Positions 43,652 to 51,377 of a stretch of 64,000 nt of DNA are shown piece by piece. Positions within the stretch are counted from its first letter, which is position 1. Every line of letters starts with the position of its first letter. This DNA is from Hymenobacter nivis. Lineage in GTDB: Bacteria; Bacteroidota; Bacteroidia; Cytophagales; Hymenobacteraceae. A program made the position numbers and the translations under genes. The stretch covers positions 3,348,001 to 3,412,000 of the forward strand of contig NZ_CP029145.1 in the NCBI RefSeq assembly GCF_003149515.1, written 5' to 3'. The notes beneath the pieces are model-generated. The model was given only the letters and a program-made list of their open reading frames with translations, was not told the origin of the DNA and made no database searches.

Positions 43652-44689
43652 ATGAAAACTAAAAACTGGCGGCGGACGGGGCTGGTATTTTTGTTCGTGG
43701 CGGGCGGCCTGGCGTGGCCCTGGGTCCGGGCCTGGTGGCCAGCGCCCCCGCCGGCGCTGCTCTATGGCCAAGCCTACGGCAGCGTCCACCGCACGGCCAC
43801 GCCCGTGCTGGTCGTCATCCTGCACGGCGATGCGCCGTTTCACCGGCCGAGCTACCAATACCAACTGGCCCAGCAGGTAGCCCGGGCCGCGCCCGACGTG
43901 GTGGCAGTGGGCCTACTACGGCCGGGCTACGCCGACCCTGCCGGCCACCGCTCGCCCGGCATACGCGGCCTGACCGTCGGCGATAATTACACGACCGCGG
44001 CCGTAGCTGCTGTGGCCGCCACCGTGCAGGCGCTCCGCAGGCGTTACGGGGCCCGCCGCGTCATCCTGGCCGGGCATTCGGGCGGCGCCGTGCTGGTGGG
44101 TGCGGTGCTGAGCCGCTACCCCCTGCTGGCCGATGGGGCCCTACTGGCGGCTTGCCCGTGCGACGTGCCCGCTTTCCGCCGGCACATGGCTTGGCAGCAA
44201 CTCAACCCGCTGTGGTGGCTGCCGGTACCCCTGCTCTCACCGCTGAACATGGCAGCCCAGGTACGGCCGGGCTTGCCCGTGCGGGTAGTTACGGGGCTGG
44301 CCGACCCGTTGGCATTGCCCGCCTACAGCCGGCAGTACGTGGCCGCACTCCAAAGGCACCGCGTGGCGGCCCAGCTGGTGGAGCTGCCGGGGCAAGGCCA
44401 TGAGATTTTTCTCGCGCCGGCAGTAGTCCGGCAAATCGTGGACTTGGCTACCACCGGGTTGCCACCGGCGCGGCTAGCCGCGCCGGCCGCCCACGCGCCA
44501 CAGCACGAGCCCCAGCAGCGCAATACCGCCCCGGATGGCCCACGCCGCGTTGGGGCCCCAGTTATTAATCCACTGCAAAAAAACGTACTGCACGTTGGGG
44601 TTAATCAGTGGCAACACCAGCGAAATCAGGCCAACGAGCAGCAAAAAGAGGCCGAGTTCTTTCATGAGGGTGGAGGTTGGATAAGGTGA
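43652..44689 (+). CDS. Alpha/beta hydrolase with antisense-overlapping tail
   Basis: A 345-residue protein; the start at 43652 gives MKTKNWRRTGLVFLFVAGGL, a membrane anchor or signal peptide. The hydrolase fold shows VLVVILHGDAPFHRPSYQYQ (oxyanion region), the nucleophile elbow ILAGHSGGAVLVG near residue 145, TGLADPLALP (Asp) and GQGHEIFL (His), so the catalytic triad is complete by about residue 260. The last 70 residues are polar, lack homology features and are the antisense of the small membrane protein gene at 44474-44665. The original stop codon was probably lost. The substrate is unknown. Confidence 0.8.
   Translation: MKTKNWRRTGLVFLFVAGGLAWPWVRAWWPAPPPALLYGQAYGSVHRTATPVLVVILHGDAPFHRPSYQYQLAQQVARAAPDVVAVGLLRPGYADPAGHRSPGIRGLTVGDNYTTAAVAAVAATVQALRRRYGARRVILAGHSGGAVLVGAVLSRYPLLADGALLAACPCDVPAFRRHMAWQQLNPLWWLPVPLLSPLNMAAQVRPGLPVRVVTGLADPLALPAYSRQYVAALQRHRVAAQLVELPGQGHEIFLAPAVVRQIVDLATTGLPPARLAAPAAHAPQHEPQQRNTAPDGPRRVGAPVINPLQKNVLHVGVNQWQHQRNQANEQQKEAEFFHEGGGWIR
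44474..44665 (-). CDS. Small membrane protein
   Basis: A 63-residue protein with two hydrophobic segments, MKELGLFLLLVGLISLVLPL and WAIRGGIALLGLVLWRVGG, separated by INPNVQYVFLQWINNWGPN. The pattern is of a real two-helix inner membrane protein, and it is more convincing than the polar sequence read on the opposite strand. It lies entirely within the 3' end of the hydrolase frame, in antisense. Family unknown to me. Confidence 0.75.
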   Translation of the reverse strand: MKELGLFLLLVGLISLVLPLINPNVQYVFLQWINNWGPNAAWAIRGGIALLGLVLWRVGGRRG

Positions 44690-44707
44690 TGCGGCGAACG
44701 GAAAGTT

Positions 44708-44785
44708 GTCATTCCGAGCGCAGCGAGGAATCTGGATGGTGCATTAAGTAGCCCAACCCAGATTCCTCGCTGCGCTCGGAATGAC
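44708..44785. repeat. Hairpin repeat, ATTCCGAGCGCAGCGAGGAATC variant
   Basis: GTCATTCCGAGCGCAGCGAG... pairs with ...CTCGCTGCGCTCGGAATGAC. It shares the GAGCGCAGCGA core with the other hairpins but the outer bases differ (ATTCC for ATGCT). Confidence 0.9.
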
Positions 44786-44955
44786 TACTTAGGACGGTTT
44801 CTAGGTCAGTGTGCCCAATTGCGACGTGCGCCTGTACCACCAAGCTGTGCTGGCACCGTAGGGGTCTTGCCCCAGGGGGCCCCTCAAGTGAAACCAAGCA
44901 CAGACAGGCGCGCACCCCAGCCATATACACCGGCTTGGAAACCGCTGTAGGGCCC
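44786..44955. other. Non-coding stretch with GC inverted repeats
   Basis: No convincing gene. GTGCGCCTGT near 44826 is answered by ACAGGCGCGCAC near 44905, and GGGGTCTTGCCCC and GGGGGCCCC lie between, so it could fold. I found no family for it. The AT-rich stretch 45018-45170 likewise holds no gene. Confidence 0.4.
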
Positions 44956-45017
44956 CTAGGGGCCGACGGCGATGCAGGAGATTTCCACTTCCACGTCGCG
45001 CGGTAGGCGGGCCACTT
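44956..45017 (-). pseudogene. RidA C-terminal fragment
   Basis: On the minus strand the frame reads TRIEVARLPRDVEVEISCIA and VGP then TAG (44956-44958). This is the typical C-terminus of the RidA/YjgF imine deaminase family (VA.LPRD..VEI..IA). A stop immediately precedes it and the other ~105 residues, including the substrate-binding Arg region, are gone. Probably the remnant of a gene broken by the neighbouring hairpin or IS200 insertions. Confidence 0.65.
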
Positions 45018-45170
45018 CTATTCTTGTTCACCTTCGTGCGCCTTATTTCTTCAATCAGGCAGCTTTTAACCACTGTACGGTATCAAATTTTGCATTACAG
45101 TGAATGTTAAACTTTGACTGATGATGTTATGAGTCTTCTTCTTTTTGCAAATAGCAAGTCGACTAAACCA

Positions 45171-45721
45171 CTATGGACTGGAAGTCCATAGGTTAAACGC
45201 AACCGGAATGAAATTCCTAGCTTAGGATAATATTGTCGTTGTCTTTGTTGGAGGCTTCTCGGTGGTGTTCCAGGTATTGTTGCACCAGTTCATCAGTGAT
45301 GTTGCCCGTACTCCACACCCCGTACCCAACGGCCCGGAAATGCCGCTCCCAATCCTCTTTGCGCAGCAACGGGTATTCTTCCTGCAACCGCCGCGAAGTG
45401 CGCCCTTTTAAGCGCTTGAGTAAGGCGCTGATGGATTGGGAAGGCGCGTATTCAATGTGCATATGCACATGGTCTTTGCTCACCATCCCTTTCAGCATTC
45501 GCACGTCCTCTGCGTCGCAGATTTGCTTGATGAGGTCGCGGCGACGGCGCTGTACGTCCCCCGTCAGCACATGGTAGCGGCACTTCGTGACCCAGACCAC
45601 GTGCGCTGGCAGCCACGAAACGGTATGCCCACCCCGGCGTTGCTCATGGCTCATGCCGCAAACCTACGGCCGTGGGTAGCAACTGAAAACTATGCGCTTT
45701 CAGCGCATAGTTTTCAGTTGC
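45171..45721 (-). mobile_element. IS200-type insertion sequence
   Basis: One tnpA gene flanked by subterminal hairpins: CTATGGACT/AGTCCATAG (45171-45191) on the downstream side and a perfect 20-bp-stem hairpin (45679-45721, GCAACTGAAAACTATGCGCT and complement, 3-bp loop) upstream. No inverted terminal repeats, as expected for IS200/IS605. Exact outer ends are not defined. Confidence 0.8.
45217..45654 (-). CDS. tnpA: IS200/IS605-family transposase TnpA (Y1 HUH)
   Basis: A 145-residue HUH nuclease that moves the element as single-stranded DNA. The metal-binding HUH motif is DHVHMHIEY near residue 61, and the catalytic Tyr is probably in DELVQQYLEHH near 127, after WSTGNIT. Conserved KCRYHVL and KRLKGRTSRRLQEEYP segments are present. 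The length fits IS200 rather than the longer REP-associated RAYT proteins. The gene is intact. No tnpB accompanies it. Confidence 0.95.
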   Translation of the reverse strand: MSHEQRRGGHTVSWLPAHVVWVTKCRYHVLTGDVQRRRRDLIKQICDAEDVRMLKGMVSKDHVHMHIEYAPSQSISALLKRLKGRTSRRLQEEYPLLRKEDWERHFRAVGYGVWSTGNITDELVQQYLEHHREASNKDNDNIILS

Positions 45722-45759
45722 GGTTGTGACCAATAAGTTTAATCCGATAAATCCGCGGT

Positions 45760-47409
45760 TCAGATCTTATACAGCTTTTCGTAGTATTCCTTGGCCATGC
45801 GGGTGCTCTCGAATATGGGCTCGACGTCCTTCATGGCGGTTTTTACCACTTTCAGGAAGTTTTTGGGCTGGTCGTAGTAGAGTGGCAGCACGTAGTTTTC
45901 GAGCACGTCGAGCAGGGCGGTAGCTTCGGCGGCATCCTTCACGTCGTCGGCCTGGTCCACGGGCGAATGGGGAATCACGAAGCCGTTCTCGCCGTCGCGG
46001 ATGAACTCCGGAATCCAGCCGTCGGCGATGCTCAGGTTCACCGAGGCGTTCATGGCGGCGGTCATGCCGCTGGTGCCGCTGGCCTCGCGCGGGTAGCGGG
46101 GCGTGTTCAGCCAGATGTCAGAGCCCTTCTTCAGCTCGGCTGACAGCTCCAGCTCGTAGCCGGTGAGCACGGCGCAGTTGGGCAGGTTTTTGGTGCGCGT
46201 TATCAGGCTGTTGAACACGCCGATAGCGCCGTGGTCAAGCGGGTACGGCTTGCCGGCCCAAATAACCTGGATGGGGTGCTTGGCGTTGGTGGCTAGGGCT
46301 ACGAAGCGCTCGAAGTGGTGCAAAATCAGGTCGGCGCGCTTGTAGGATGCGAAGCGCCGGGCCCACACAATGGTCAGCACGTCGGGGTCGAAGATATTGC
46401 CGGTCTGGTCAGCCACCACTTTGAAGAGCGCCTGCTTTAGCTCGCGCTTGCGGGCCAGCAGGGCCCCATCGCCCTTGCCTTTGGCCGCGGCGGCCAGCTG
46501 CGGGTCACGCCAGTAGGTGCCGTTCTGGCTGTTAGTGATGGGGATGATGGGGCAGATGCCCGCGTAGTGGCCCCACATTTCGTTGGCCACCTCGCCGTGC
46601 ACCTTGCTCACGGCGTTGGCGCGGCGCGCGAAGCGCAGGGCCGTGAGGGTGTAGTTGAGCGTGGTGCCGTCGAGGCAGGCCACCCGGCGGATTTCCTCTT
46701 CCGGCACGGGCCCGAAGAAGGTCATGTCGGTGAGCAGCTTCATGGGGCGCTCCTCGTTGCCGGCCAGCTCGGGCGTGTGCGTCGTGAAAACGAGGCGCTT
46801 CTGCACCTCGGCCAGCTTGCGGCCGTGCTTCTCGTAGAGATAGAACGCCAGCGGCAGACCGTGGCCCTCGTTGAGGTGGTACACGTCGGTTTGGCGGTTC
46901 AGCACGTCGAGCAGCTTGCCGCCGCCCACGCCCAGCAAAATGGCCTGGGCCACGCGCGCCGCCGCGTCCGGGTCATAGAGGTGGTGCGAGATGGTGCGCG
47001 AGATGTAGTCGTTCTCTGGGATATCGGTGGTCAGGAAGAACATCGGGGCCGTGCCGAATACCTCCGGGGCCAGGTACAAGGCCCGCACGTGCACGTCGGC
47101 CCCGTGGATGGTGATGGGGAACAGCAGCCCAGTGTCCTGCAAGTACGAATAGCTTTTCTGCGTGTAGTCCACGCGCATGGTCTGGTCGGGGCTGCGGTCC
47201 TGGTCGTAGTAGCCGTAGCTCCACAAAATGCCGATGCCCACCAGGTTCTGCTTCAGCTCGTAGGCTGAGCGCATGTGCGAGCCAGCCAGAAAGCCCAGGC
47301 CGCCGGAGTAGATTTTCAGCGCCTGGTCGAGCGCAAATTCCATCGAGAAGTACGCCGCCGCCTGCTTGTACTTGGCCGCGGGCGTGTAGGGTTTAAACGT
47401 GAATTCCAT
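45760..47409 (-). CDS. GT35 alpha-glucan phosphorylase family protein
   Basis: A 549-residue short-form glycogen/starch phosphorylase-like protein. Start at 47409 (MEFTFKPYTPAAKYKQAAAY). Family blocks: YFSMEFALDQALKIYSGGLG, HLNEGHGLPLAFY, FTTHTPELAGNEER, ARRFASYKRADLI and VIWAGKPYPLDHGAI. At the PLP site the expected Lys of GTSGMKAAxNG is Thr here (GTSGMTAAMNASVNLSIADG). Either this Bacteroidota branch binds its cofactor differently or it has another activity, such as a non-phosphorolytic glucan transferase. Downstream the DGWIPEF segment is normal. It lies after rlpA on the same strand, separated by a terminator. Confidence 0.85.
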   Translation of the reverse strand: MEFTFKPYTPAAKYKQAAAYFSMEFALDQALKIYSGGLGFLAGSHMRSAYELKQNLVGIGILWSYGYYDQDRSPDQTMRVDYTQKSYSYLQDTGLLFPITIHGADVHVRALYLAPEVFGTAPMFFLTTDIPENDYISRTISHHLYDPDAAARVAQAILLGVGGGKLLDVLNRQTDVYHLNEGHGLPLAFYLYEKHGRKLAEVQKRLVFTTHTPELAGNEERPMKLLTDMTFFGPVPEEEIRRVACLDGTTLNYTLTALRFARRANAVSKVHGEVANEMWGHYAGICPIIPITNSQNGTYWRDPQLAAAAKGKGDGALLARKRELKQALFKVVADQTGNIFDPDVLTIVWARRFASYKRADLILHHFERFVALATNAKHPIQVIWAGKPYPLDHGAIGVFNSLITRTKNLPNCAVLTGYELELSAELKKGSDIWLNTPRYPREASGTSGMTAAMNASVNLSIADGWIPEFIRDGENGFVIPHSPVDQADDVKDAAEATALLDVLENYVLPLYYDQPKNFLKVVKTAMKDVEPIFESTRMAKEYYEKLYKI

Positions 47410-47492
47410 GAAAGAACTGCTGGGGTGAAGAAGAGGAACGAAGGTAGCCGCGGGCCGGGGCCCCACGCGGCCGCAAGGTGCGCATAGCCGCG

Positions 47493-47532
47493 CAAAAAAT
47501 AGCGGCAACCGACTTTTCGTTCGGTTGCCGCT
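47493..47532 (-). terminator. Rho-independent terminator for rlpA
   Basis: On the minus strand GCGGCAACCGA pairs with TCGGTTGCCGC around a short ACGAAAAG loop, followed by ATTTTTT. Confidence 0.9.
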
Positions 47533-47586
47533 CCGTTTATCACTGCGTGATGGGTACTGTTATATAAGGAGTGGTTTGCACAGCGG

Positions 47587-48438
47587 TTAGCGCAGCGCCA
47601 CTTCGCGCACTTGCCCGCCAATGCCCCAGACGAGCAGCCAGCGGCGTACGGCCTCGGCCTGGGGCCGCTCGCCAAACGTGCCCACGAGCACGCGGCTGCG
47701 CTGGCGGCCGTCGAGCAAGTCGTTGGCCAGTTCCACGTGCACGTTGGGGTCGAGGGACTGAATTTTAGCCAGCACTGATTGCGCATCAGCCACCGTGGCA
47801 AACTCGCCCACTTGCACTTCAAACGTAGCCGGCGCGGCTACCGGCGCGGCGGCTACCACCGGGGCCGCTTCGGCAGCAGCGGCGGGGTCCACGGTGTAGG
47901 TCGTGAATGGGGCGTGGGGGTGCGGGTCGCCCAGGCACAGGGCCAGCAGGTTGTCGGGGGCCGTGGTGGGGCCCAGGGGGGTTTCGGGAGCTACTACTTC
48001 GGCCACGATGGTGGTGGCGCCCAGCTCTTGCAGGTTCAGCTCTTTGCTGGCTTTTTCGCTCAGGTCGATAATGCGGCGGTGGCGGAAGGGGCCCCGGTCG
48101 TTCACGCGCACCACCACCGAGTGGCCGGTAAGCACGCTGGTTACCCGCAGGCGGGTGTTGAAGGGCAGGGTTTTGTGGGCGCAGGTGTAGGCGAAGCGGT
48201 TGTAGCGCTCGCCACTGCCCGTTTTCATACCCTGGAAGTATTTGCCGTACCAGGAGGCCCGGCCGCGCAGCACCATGTTGGCACTAACCGCGTGGGGCTC
48301 CAGCACGTGCTTGCACATGTGGGTGTGGGCAAAGCGCCGCACCCGGGCCGACCGCTTGGTGCGAGCCGAGCTGGGCAAGCTCAAAAGTAACGATAGGAGT
48401 AAAACGAAAGCAGAAGCAGGACTACGAAATAATTGCAT
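47587..48438 (-). CDS. rlpA: Septal ring lytic transglycosylase RlpA family protein
   Basis: A 283-residue exported protein. The start at 48438 (MQLFRSPASAFVLLLSLLLS) gives a signal peptide. The double-psi beta-barrel domain shows GRASWYGKYFQGMKTGSGER, FNTRLRVTSVLTG and VRVNDRGPFRHRRIIDLSEK with the catalytic Asp in VNDRGPF. The C-terminal SPOR domain (FEVQVGEFATVADAQSVLAK to the end) binds denuded septal peptidoglycan. A perfect TAATTTTG -7 box lies 26 bp upstream (48464-48471). Confidence 0.93.
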   Translation of the reverse strand: MQLFRSPASAFVLLLSLLLSLPSSARTKRSARVRRFAHTHMCKHVLEPHAVSANMVLRGRASWYGKYFQGMKTGSGERYNRFAYTCAHKTLPFNTRLRVTSVLTGHSVVVRVNDRGPFRHRRIIDLSEKASKELNLQELGATTIVAEVVAPETPLGPTTAPDNLLALCLGDPHPHAPFTTYTVDPAAAAEAAPVVAAAPVAAPATFEVQVGEFATVADAQSVLAKIQSLDPNVHVELANDLLDGRQRSRVLVGTFGERPQAEAVRRWLLVWGIGGQVREVALR

Positions 48439-48463
48439 CGATAGCATCGGGTGGTGAATGGGT

Positions 48464-48471
48464 CAAAATTA
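48464..48471 (-). promoter_or_regulatory. -7 box TAATTTTG of rlpA
   Basis: TAATTTTG on the minus strand fits TAnnTTTG exactly, 26 bp before the rlpA ATG. No TTG at the ideal -33 position was found. Confidence 0.45.
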
Positions 48472-48572
48472 CCCGCCCCGCCCAGGGCGTGCTAAGAATT
48501 AGGACCCCGCTGCCAAGCCAACTAGCTTAAAAATTGTCCTTTTTATAGAAAACTTGCACAAAATTCATCTTT

Positions 48573-48761
48573 TTGCTAAAAAGCAAAAGCTGCCTAAGAT
48601 GCCGGGGAACCTGCTTTTCAAAAATCCGGACCCCTGAGGGCCTATATCACGAAATAAGATTATGCGGCGGGTGCAAAATTTTGGCCTCGTCAGCCGCACT
48701 TAGCCATTTGCCCGGTTGCACACGTCAGTTTTTTTTTGTAATGCCTGAAGTGCCGCTTTAG
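48573..48761 (+). CDS. Possible small zinc-ribbon ORF
   Basis: A 62-residue frame from TTG with two CxxC pairs (SCLRCRGTC near residue 7 and LCGGCKIL near 32) separated by SKIRTPEGLYHEIR, a spacing seen in zinc ribbons. It is AT-richer than its neighbours. There is no ATG and no clear promoter, and the C-terminus is unremarkable, so it may be a degraded gene. It fills most of the 370-bp gap between rlpA and DUF72. Confidence 0.3.
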   Translation: MLKSKSCLRCRGTCFSKIRTPEGLYHEIRLCGGCKILASSAALSHLPGCTRQFFFVMPEVPL

Positions 48762-48795
48762 GGCGCCGGCGGGGGCCCCGGGCGGCCCCCGGCCC

Positions 48796-48803
48796 TACCT
48801 TTG
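48796..48803 (+). promoter_or_regulatory. -7 box TACCTTTG, leaderless promoter
   Basis: TACCTTTG lies 4 bp before the ATG of the DUF72 gene, the same spacing as at 20208-20215. A transcript would start at or very near the start codon. Confidence 0.55.
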
Positions 48804-48807
48804 CCCC

Positions 48808-49722
48808 ATGGATTTTGGCCGCCTGCCCGACCTGCGCTACGTCAACTTTGGCCTGCCCCCCGACCACCCCGACACGGCCCCGCTGCTGGCCCGCGCCCGC
48901 CCGGCGCAACCCCTGCCCCCGGCCCTGTACGTGGGCTGCCCCATCTGGACGAACAAGGACTGGCTGGGCTCGTACTTCCCGCTCGGCATCAAGGAGCCCG
49001 AGTACCTGCACTACTATGCCCGGCAGTTCAACAGCCTGGAGCTGAACACCACCCACTACCGCATCCCCGACGCGCCCACCGTGCGGCGCTGGCGGGCGGC
49101 GGTGGGCCCCGGCTTCCAGTTTTGCCCCAAGCTGCCGCGCAGCATCAGCCACGAGCGCGAACTGTTCCAAACCGACGACCTGGTGGTGCCCTTCGCTCGG
49201 GCCATCGAGGAGCTGGGGCCCGCGCTGGGCTGGGCCTTTTTGCAGCTGCCGCCGCATCTGGGCCCCGAGCACCTGCCGCGGCTGGAGCGCTTCCTGCTCG
49301 ACTGGCCCGCCGCCGTGCCGCTGGCCGTGGAGCTGCGCCACCCCCGCTGGTTTGCCGACCGCGGCCTGGCCGACGCCGTGTTTGCCACGCTGGAGGCCCT
49401 GAACAAAACGCTGGTTATCACCGACGTGGCCGGGCGGCGCGACGTGCTGCCCATGCGCCTGACCACGCCCACGGCCTTCGTGCGCTTTAACGGCCACGGC
49501 CTGCACAGCACCGACTACCAGCGTGCCGACGCCTGGGCCGAGCGCCTGGCCACCTGGTACGCCCAGGGCCTGCACACGGCCTACTTCTTCATCCACCAGC
49601 GCGACGTGCGCCACGCCCCCATCTGGACGCAGCACTTCCTGGCCCGAATAAAGGAGCTGACCGGCATTGTGGTAGCCCCGCCGGCCATCATTCCGCAGGC
49701 GGTGCAGGGCAGCTTGTTTTAG
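48808..49722 (+). CDS. DUF72 (YecE-like) protein
   Basis: A 304-residue TIM-barrel-like DUF72 protein. Characteristic blocks are LYVGCPIWTNKDWLGSYFPL, ARQFNSLELNTTHYRIPDAP, FCPKLPRSISHER, GWAFLQLPPHL and VPLAVELRHPRW, then TAFVRFNGHG. The family is widespread and its activity unknown; a role in nucleic-acid or Fe-S chemistry has been discussed but not shown. The -7 box 4 bp upstream fixes the start at 48808. Confidence 0.92.
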   Translation: MDFGRLPDLRYVNFGLPPDHPDTAPLLARARPAQPLPPALYVGCPIWTNKDWLGSYFPLGIKEPEYLHYYARQFNSLELNTTHYRIPDAPTVRRWRAAVGPGFQFCPKLPRSISHERELFQTDDLVVPFARAIEELGPALGWAFLQLPPHLGPEHLPRLERFLLDWPAAVPLAVELRHPRWFADRGLADAVFATLEALNKTLVITDVAGRRDVLPMRLTTPTAFVRFNGHGLHSTDYQRADAWAERLATWYAQGLHTAYFFIHQRDVRHAPIWTQHFLARIKELTGIVVAPPAIIPQAVQGSLF

Positions 49723-49914
49723 AATGTGAAACCATGCCTTTGTTGGGCAGCTTTCAAATTAAGGCGCGGCTCTCCGACGTTTTCAGTGGAGCCCCAGTCG
49801 GTTGTTGAAGGCTGTAGCTAGCTGAAACTTCGTGGGGCGGGCGTGGCTGGTGGCGGCCCAGCGCGCCCGGGCCGGCGTAGCTTTGAAACCGCCCTTGTGG
49901 CCCTTTCGCCCGCT

Positions 49915-51339
49915 ATGGTTTTCAGCAGCACGCTCTTTCTTTTTTACTTTCTGCCCGGCTTTTTGCTGCTCTATTACGCGGTGCCGGCGCGTTTCAAGAA
50001 CGCCGTGGCGCTGCTGGGTAGCCTGTGCTTTTATGCGTGGGGCGGGCTCAACTTCCTGGGCTTATTTCTGGCTTCGGTAGTCGTCAACTTCGGGCTCATC
50101 CGCTACATGGCGGCCACCGATGCGCGGTGGAAGCAGCGCATTTTCCTCATCATCAGCGTAGTGCTGAACGTGGGAATGCTGTTTTACTTCAAATATGCCA
50201 ACTTTTTTCTGGAAAACGCCAGCGCCGTGCGTGGCTACTTCGGCGGGGGCCCCCTCACCTGGGCGCAGGTGGCGCTGCCCATCGGCATCTCGTTTTTCAC
50301 CTTTGAGAAGCTCACCTACACCATCGACGTGTACCGGGGCGTGAACAAGCCGCTGCAATCCTTCTGGGATTTCCTGCTCTACATCATGCTGTTTCCGAAG
50401 ATGATTGCCGGGCCCATCGTGCGCTTCCACGAAATTGCCGGCCAGCTTGCCGACCGCAGCGCCTTCGACACCGTGGACCAGAAGCTGGCCGGCGCGTTTC
50501 GCTTCGTGGTAGGCCTGGCCAAGAAGGTGCTGGTGGCCAACGTGCTCGGTGAGCAGGCCGATATAATTTTCAAGGCGGCGCCGGCCGGGCTGGCCCCGGG
50601 CCTGGCCTGGCTGGGGGCCCTGGCCTACACGTTTCAAATCTATTTCGACTTCTCGGGCTACTCCGACATGGCCATCGGGCTGGGGCGAATGATGGGCTTC
50701 CAGTTCCCCGAAAACTTCAACAACCCCTACGTGGCGCGCTCCATCACCGAGTTCTGGCAGCGCTGGCACATCACGCTCGGCCGCTGGATGCGCGACTACC
50801 TCTACATCCCGCTGGGCGGCAACCGCGTGGCGCCCAGCCGGCTCTACGTCAACCTGTGGACCGTCTTCATCCTGTCGGGCTTCTGGCACGGCGCGGCCTG
50901 GAACTTCATTGCCTGGGGGGCCTACCACGGCTTTTTCCTCATCCTGGACCGGCTGTTTCTGCTGCGCCTGTACGAGCGCCTGGGGGCCCTAAGCATCGTG
51001 CCCACCTTCCTCATTACTGTCGTCGGCTGGGTGCTTTTCCGAGCCGAGTCGCTGGCCGGGGCCCTGCATTATATACGGGCCATGTTTGGCGCGGGCGGAG
51101 CGGCGGCGGCACCACCGTTTAGCCGCGAGTTTTGGTACACGCTGGGCCTGGCGGCCCTGGTGGCGTTTGCCGCCGCCTTCCCGCGGGTGGAACGCTGGGA
51201 GCTAGGGCTCCTGGCCCGGGGGCACTTCACGGTGCGCGGGGCCCTGGGGCTCACCTTCGGCACGGCCGTTTTGCTGGTGCTCAGCCTGAGCTACGTAGTG
51301 GGCAGCTCGTTCAATCCGTTCATTTACTTTCGGTTTTAG
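49915..51339 (+). CDS. MBOAT family O-acyltransferase (AlgI/DltB-like)
   Basis: A 474-residue polytopic membrane acyltransferase that passes acetyl groups across the inner membrane for polysaccharide O-acetylation. Start at 49915 (MVFSSTLFLFYFLPGFLLLY). The MBOAT signature is visible in IGISFFTFEKLTYTIDVYRG, FPKMIAGPIVRF, FDFSGYSDMAIGLGRMMGF, FWQRWHITLGRWMRDYLYIP and the catalytic His region SGFWHGAAWNFIAWGAYHG. The next gene, 38 bp downstream, is an AlgJ/DHHW-like partner, so the two form an acetylation operon. The target polymer is unknown. Confidence 0.94.
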   Translation: MVFSSTLFLFYFLPGFLLLYYAVPARFKNAVALLGSLCFYAWGGLNFLGLFLASVVVNFGLIRYMAATDARWKQRIFLIISVVLNVGMLFYFKYANFFLENASAVRGYFGGGPLTWAQVALPIGISFFTFEKLTYTIDVYRGVNKPLQSFWDFLLYIMLFPKMIAGPIVRFHEIAGQLADRSAFDTVDQKLAGAFRFVVGLAKKVLVANVLGEQADIIFKAAPAGLAPGLAWLGALAYTFQIYFDFSGYSDMAIGLGRMMGFQFPENFNNPYVARSITEFWQRWHITLGRWMRDYLYIPLGGNRVAPSRLYVNLWTVFILSGFWHGAAWNFIAWGAYHGFFLILDRLFLLRLYERLGALSIVPTFLITVVGWVLFRAESLAGALHYIRAMFGAGGAAAAPPFSREFWYTLGLAALVAFAAAFPRVERWELGLLARGHFTVRGALGLTFGTAVLLVLSLSYVVGSSFNPFIYFRF

Positions 51340-51377
51340 CGCCTTCGGGTGGGCTGGGCCGGTTGCTTTTTTCCCGC

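Noticed and set aside
44801..45073. Minus-strand 90-codon frame across the ridA scar
   Set aside because: No recognisable features; it overlaps the RidA tail in another frame and contains the GC inverted repeat.
45217..45654. REP-associated RAYT transposase linked to the hairpin family
   Set aside because: The protein has IS200 length and its flanking hairpins do not match the dispersed family; kept only as a weak hypothesis.
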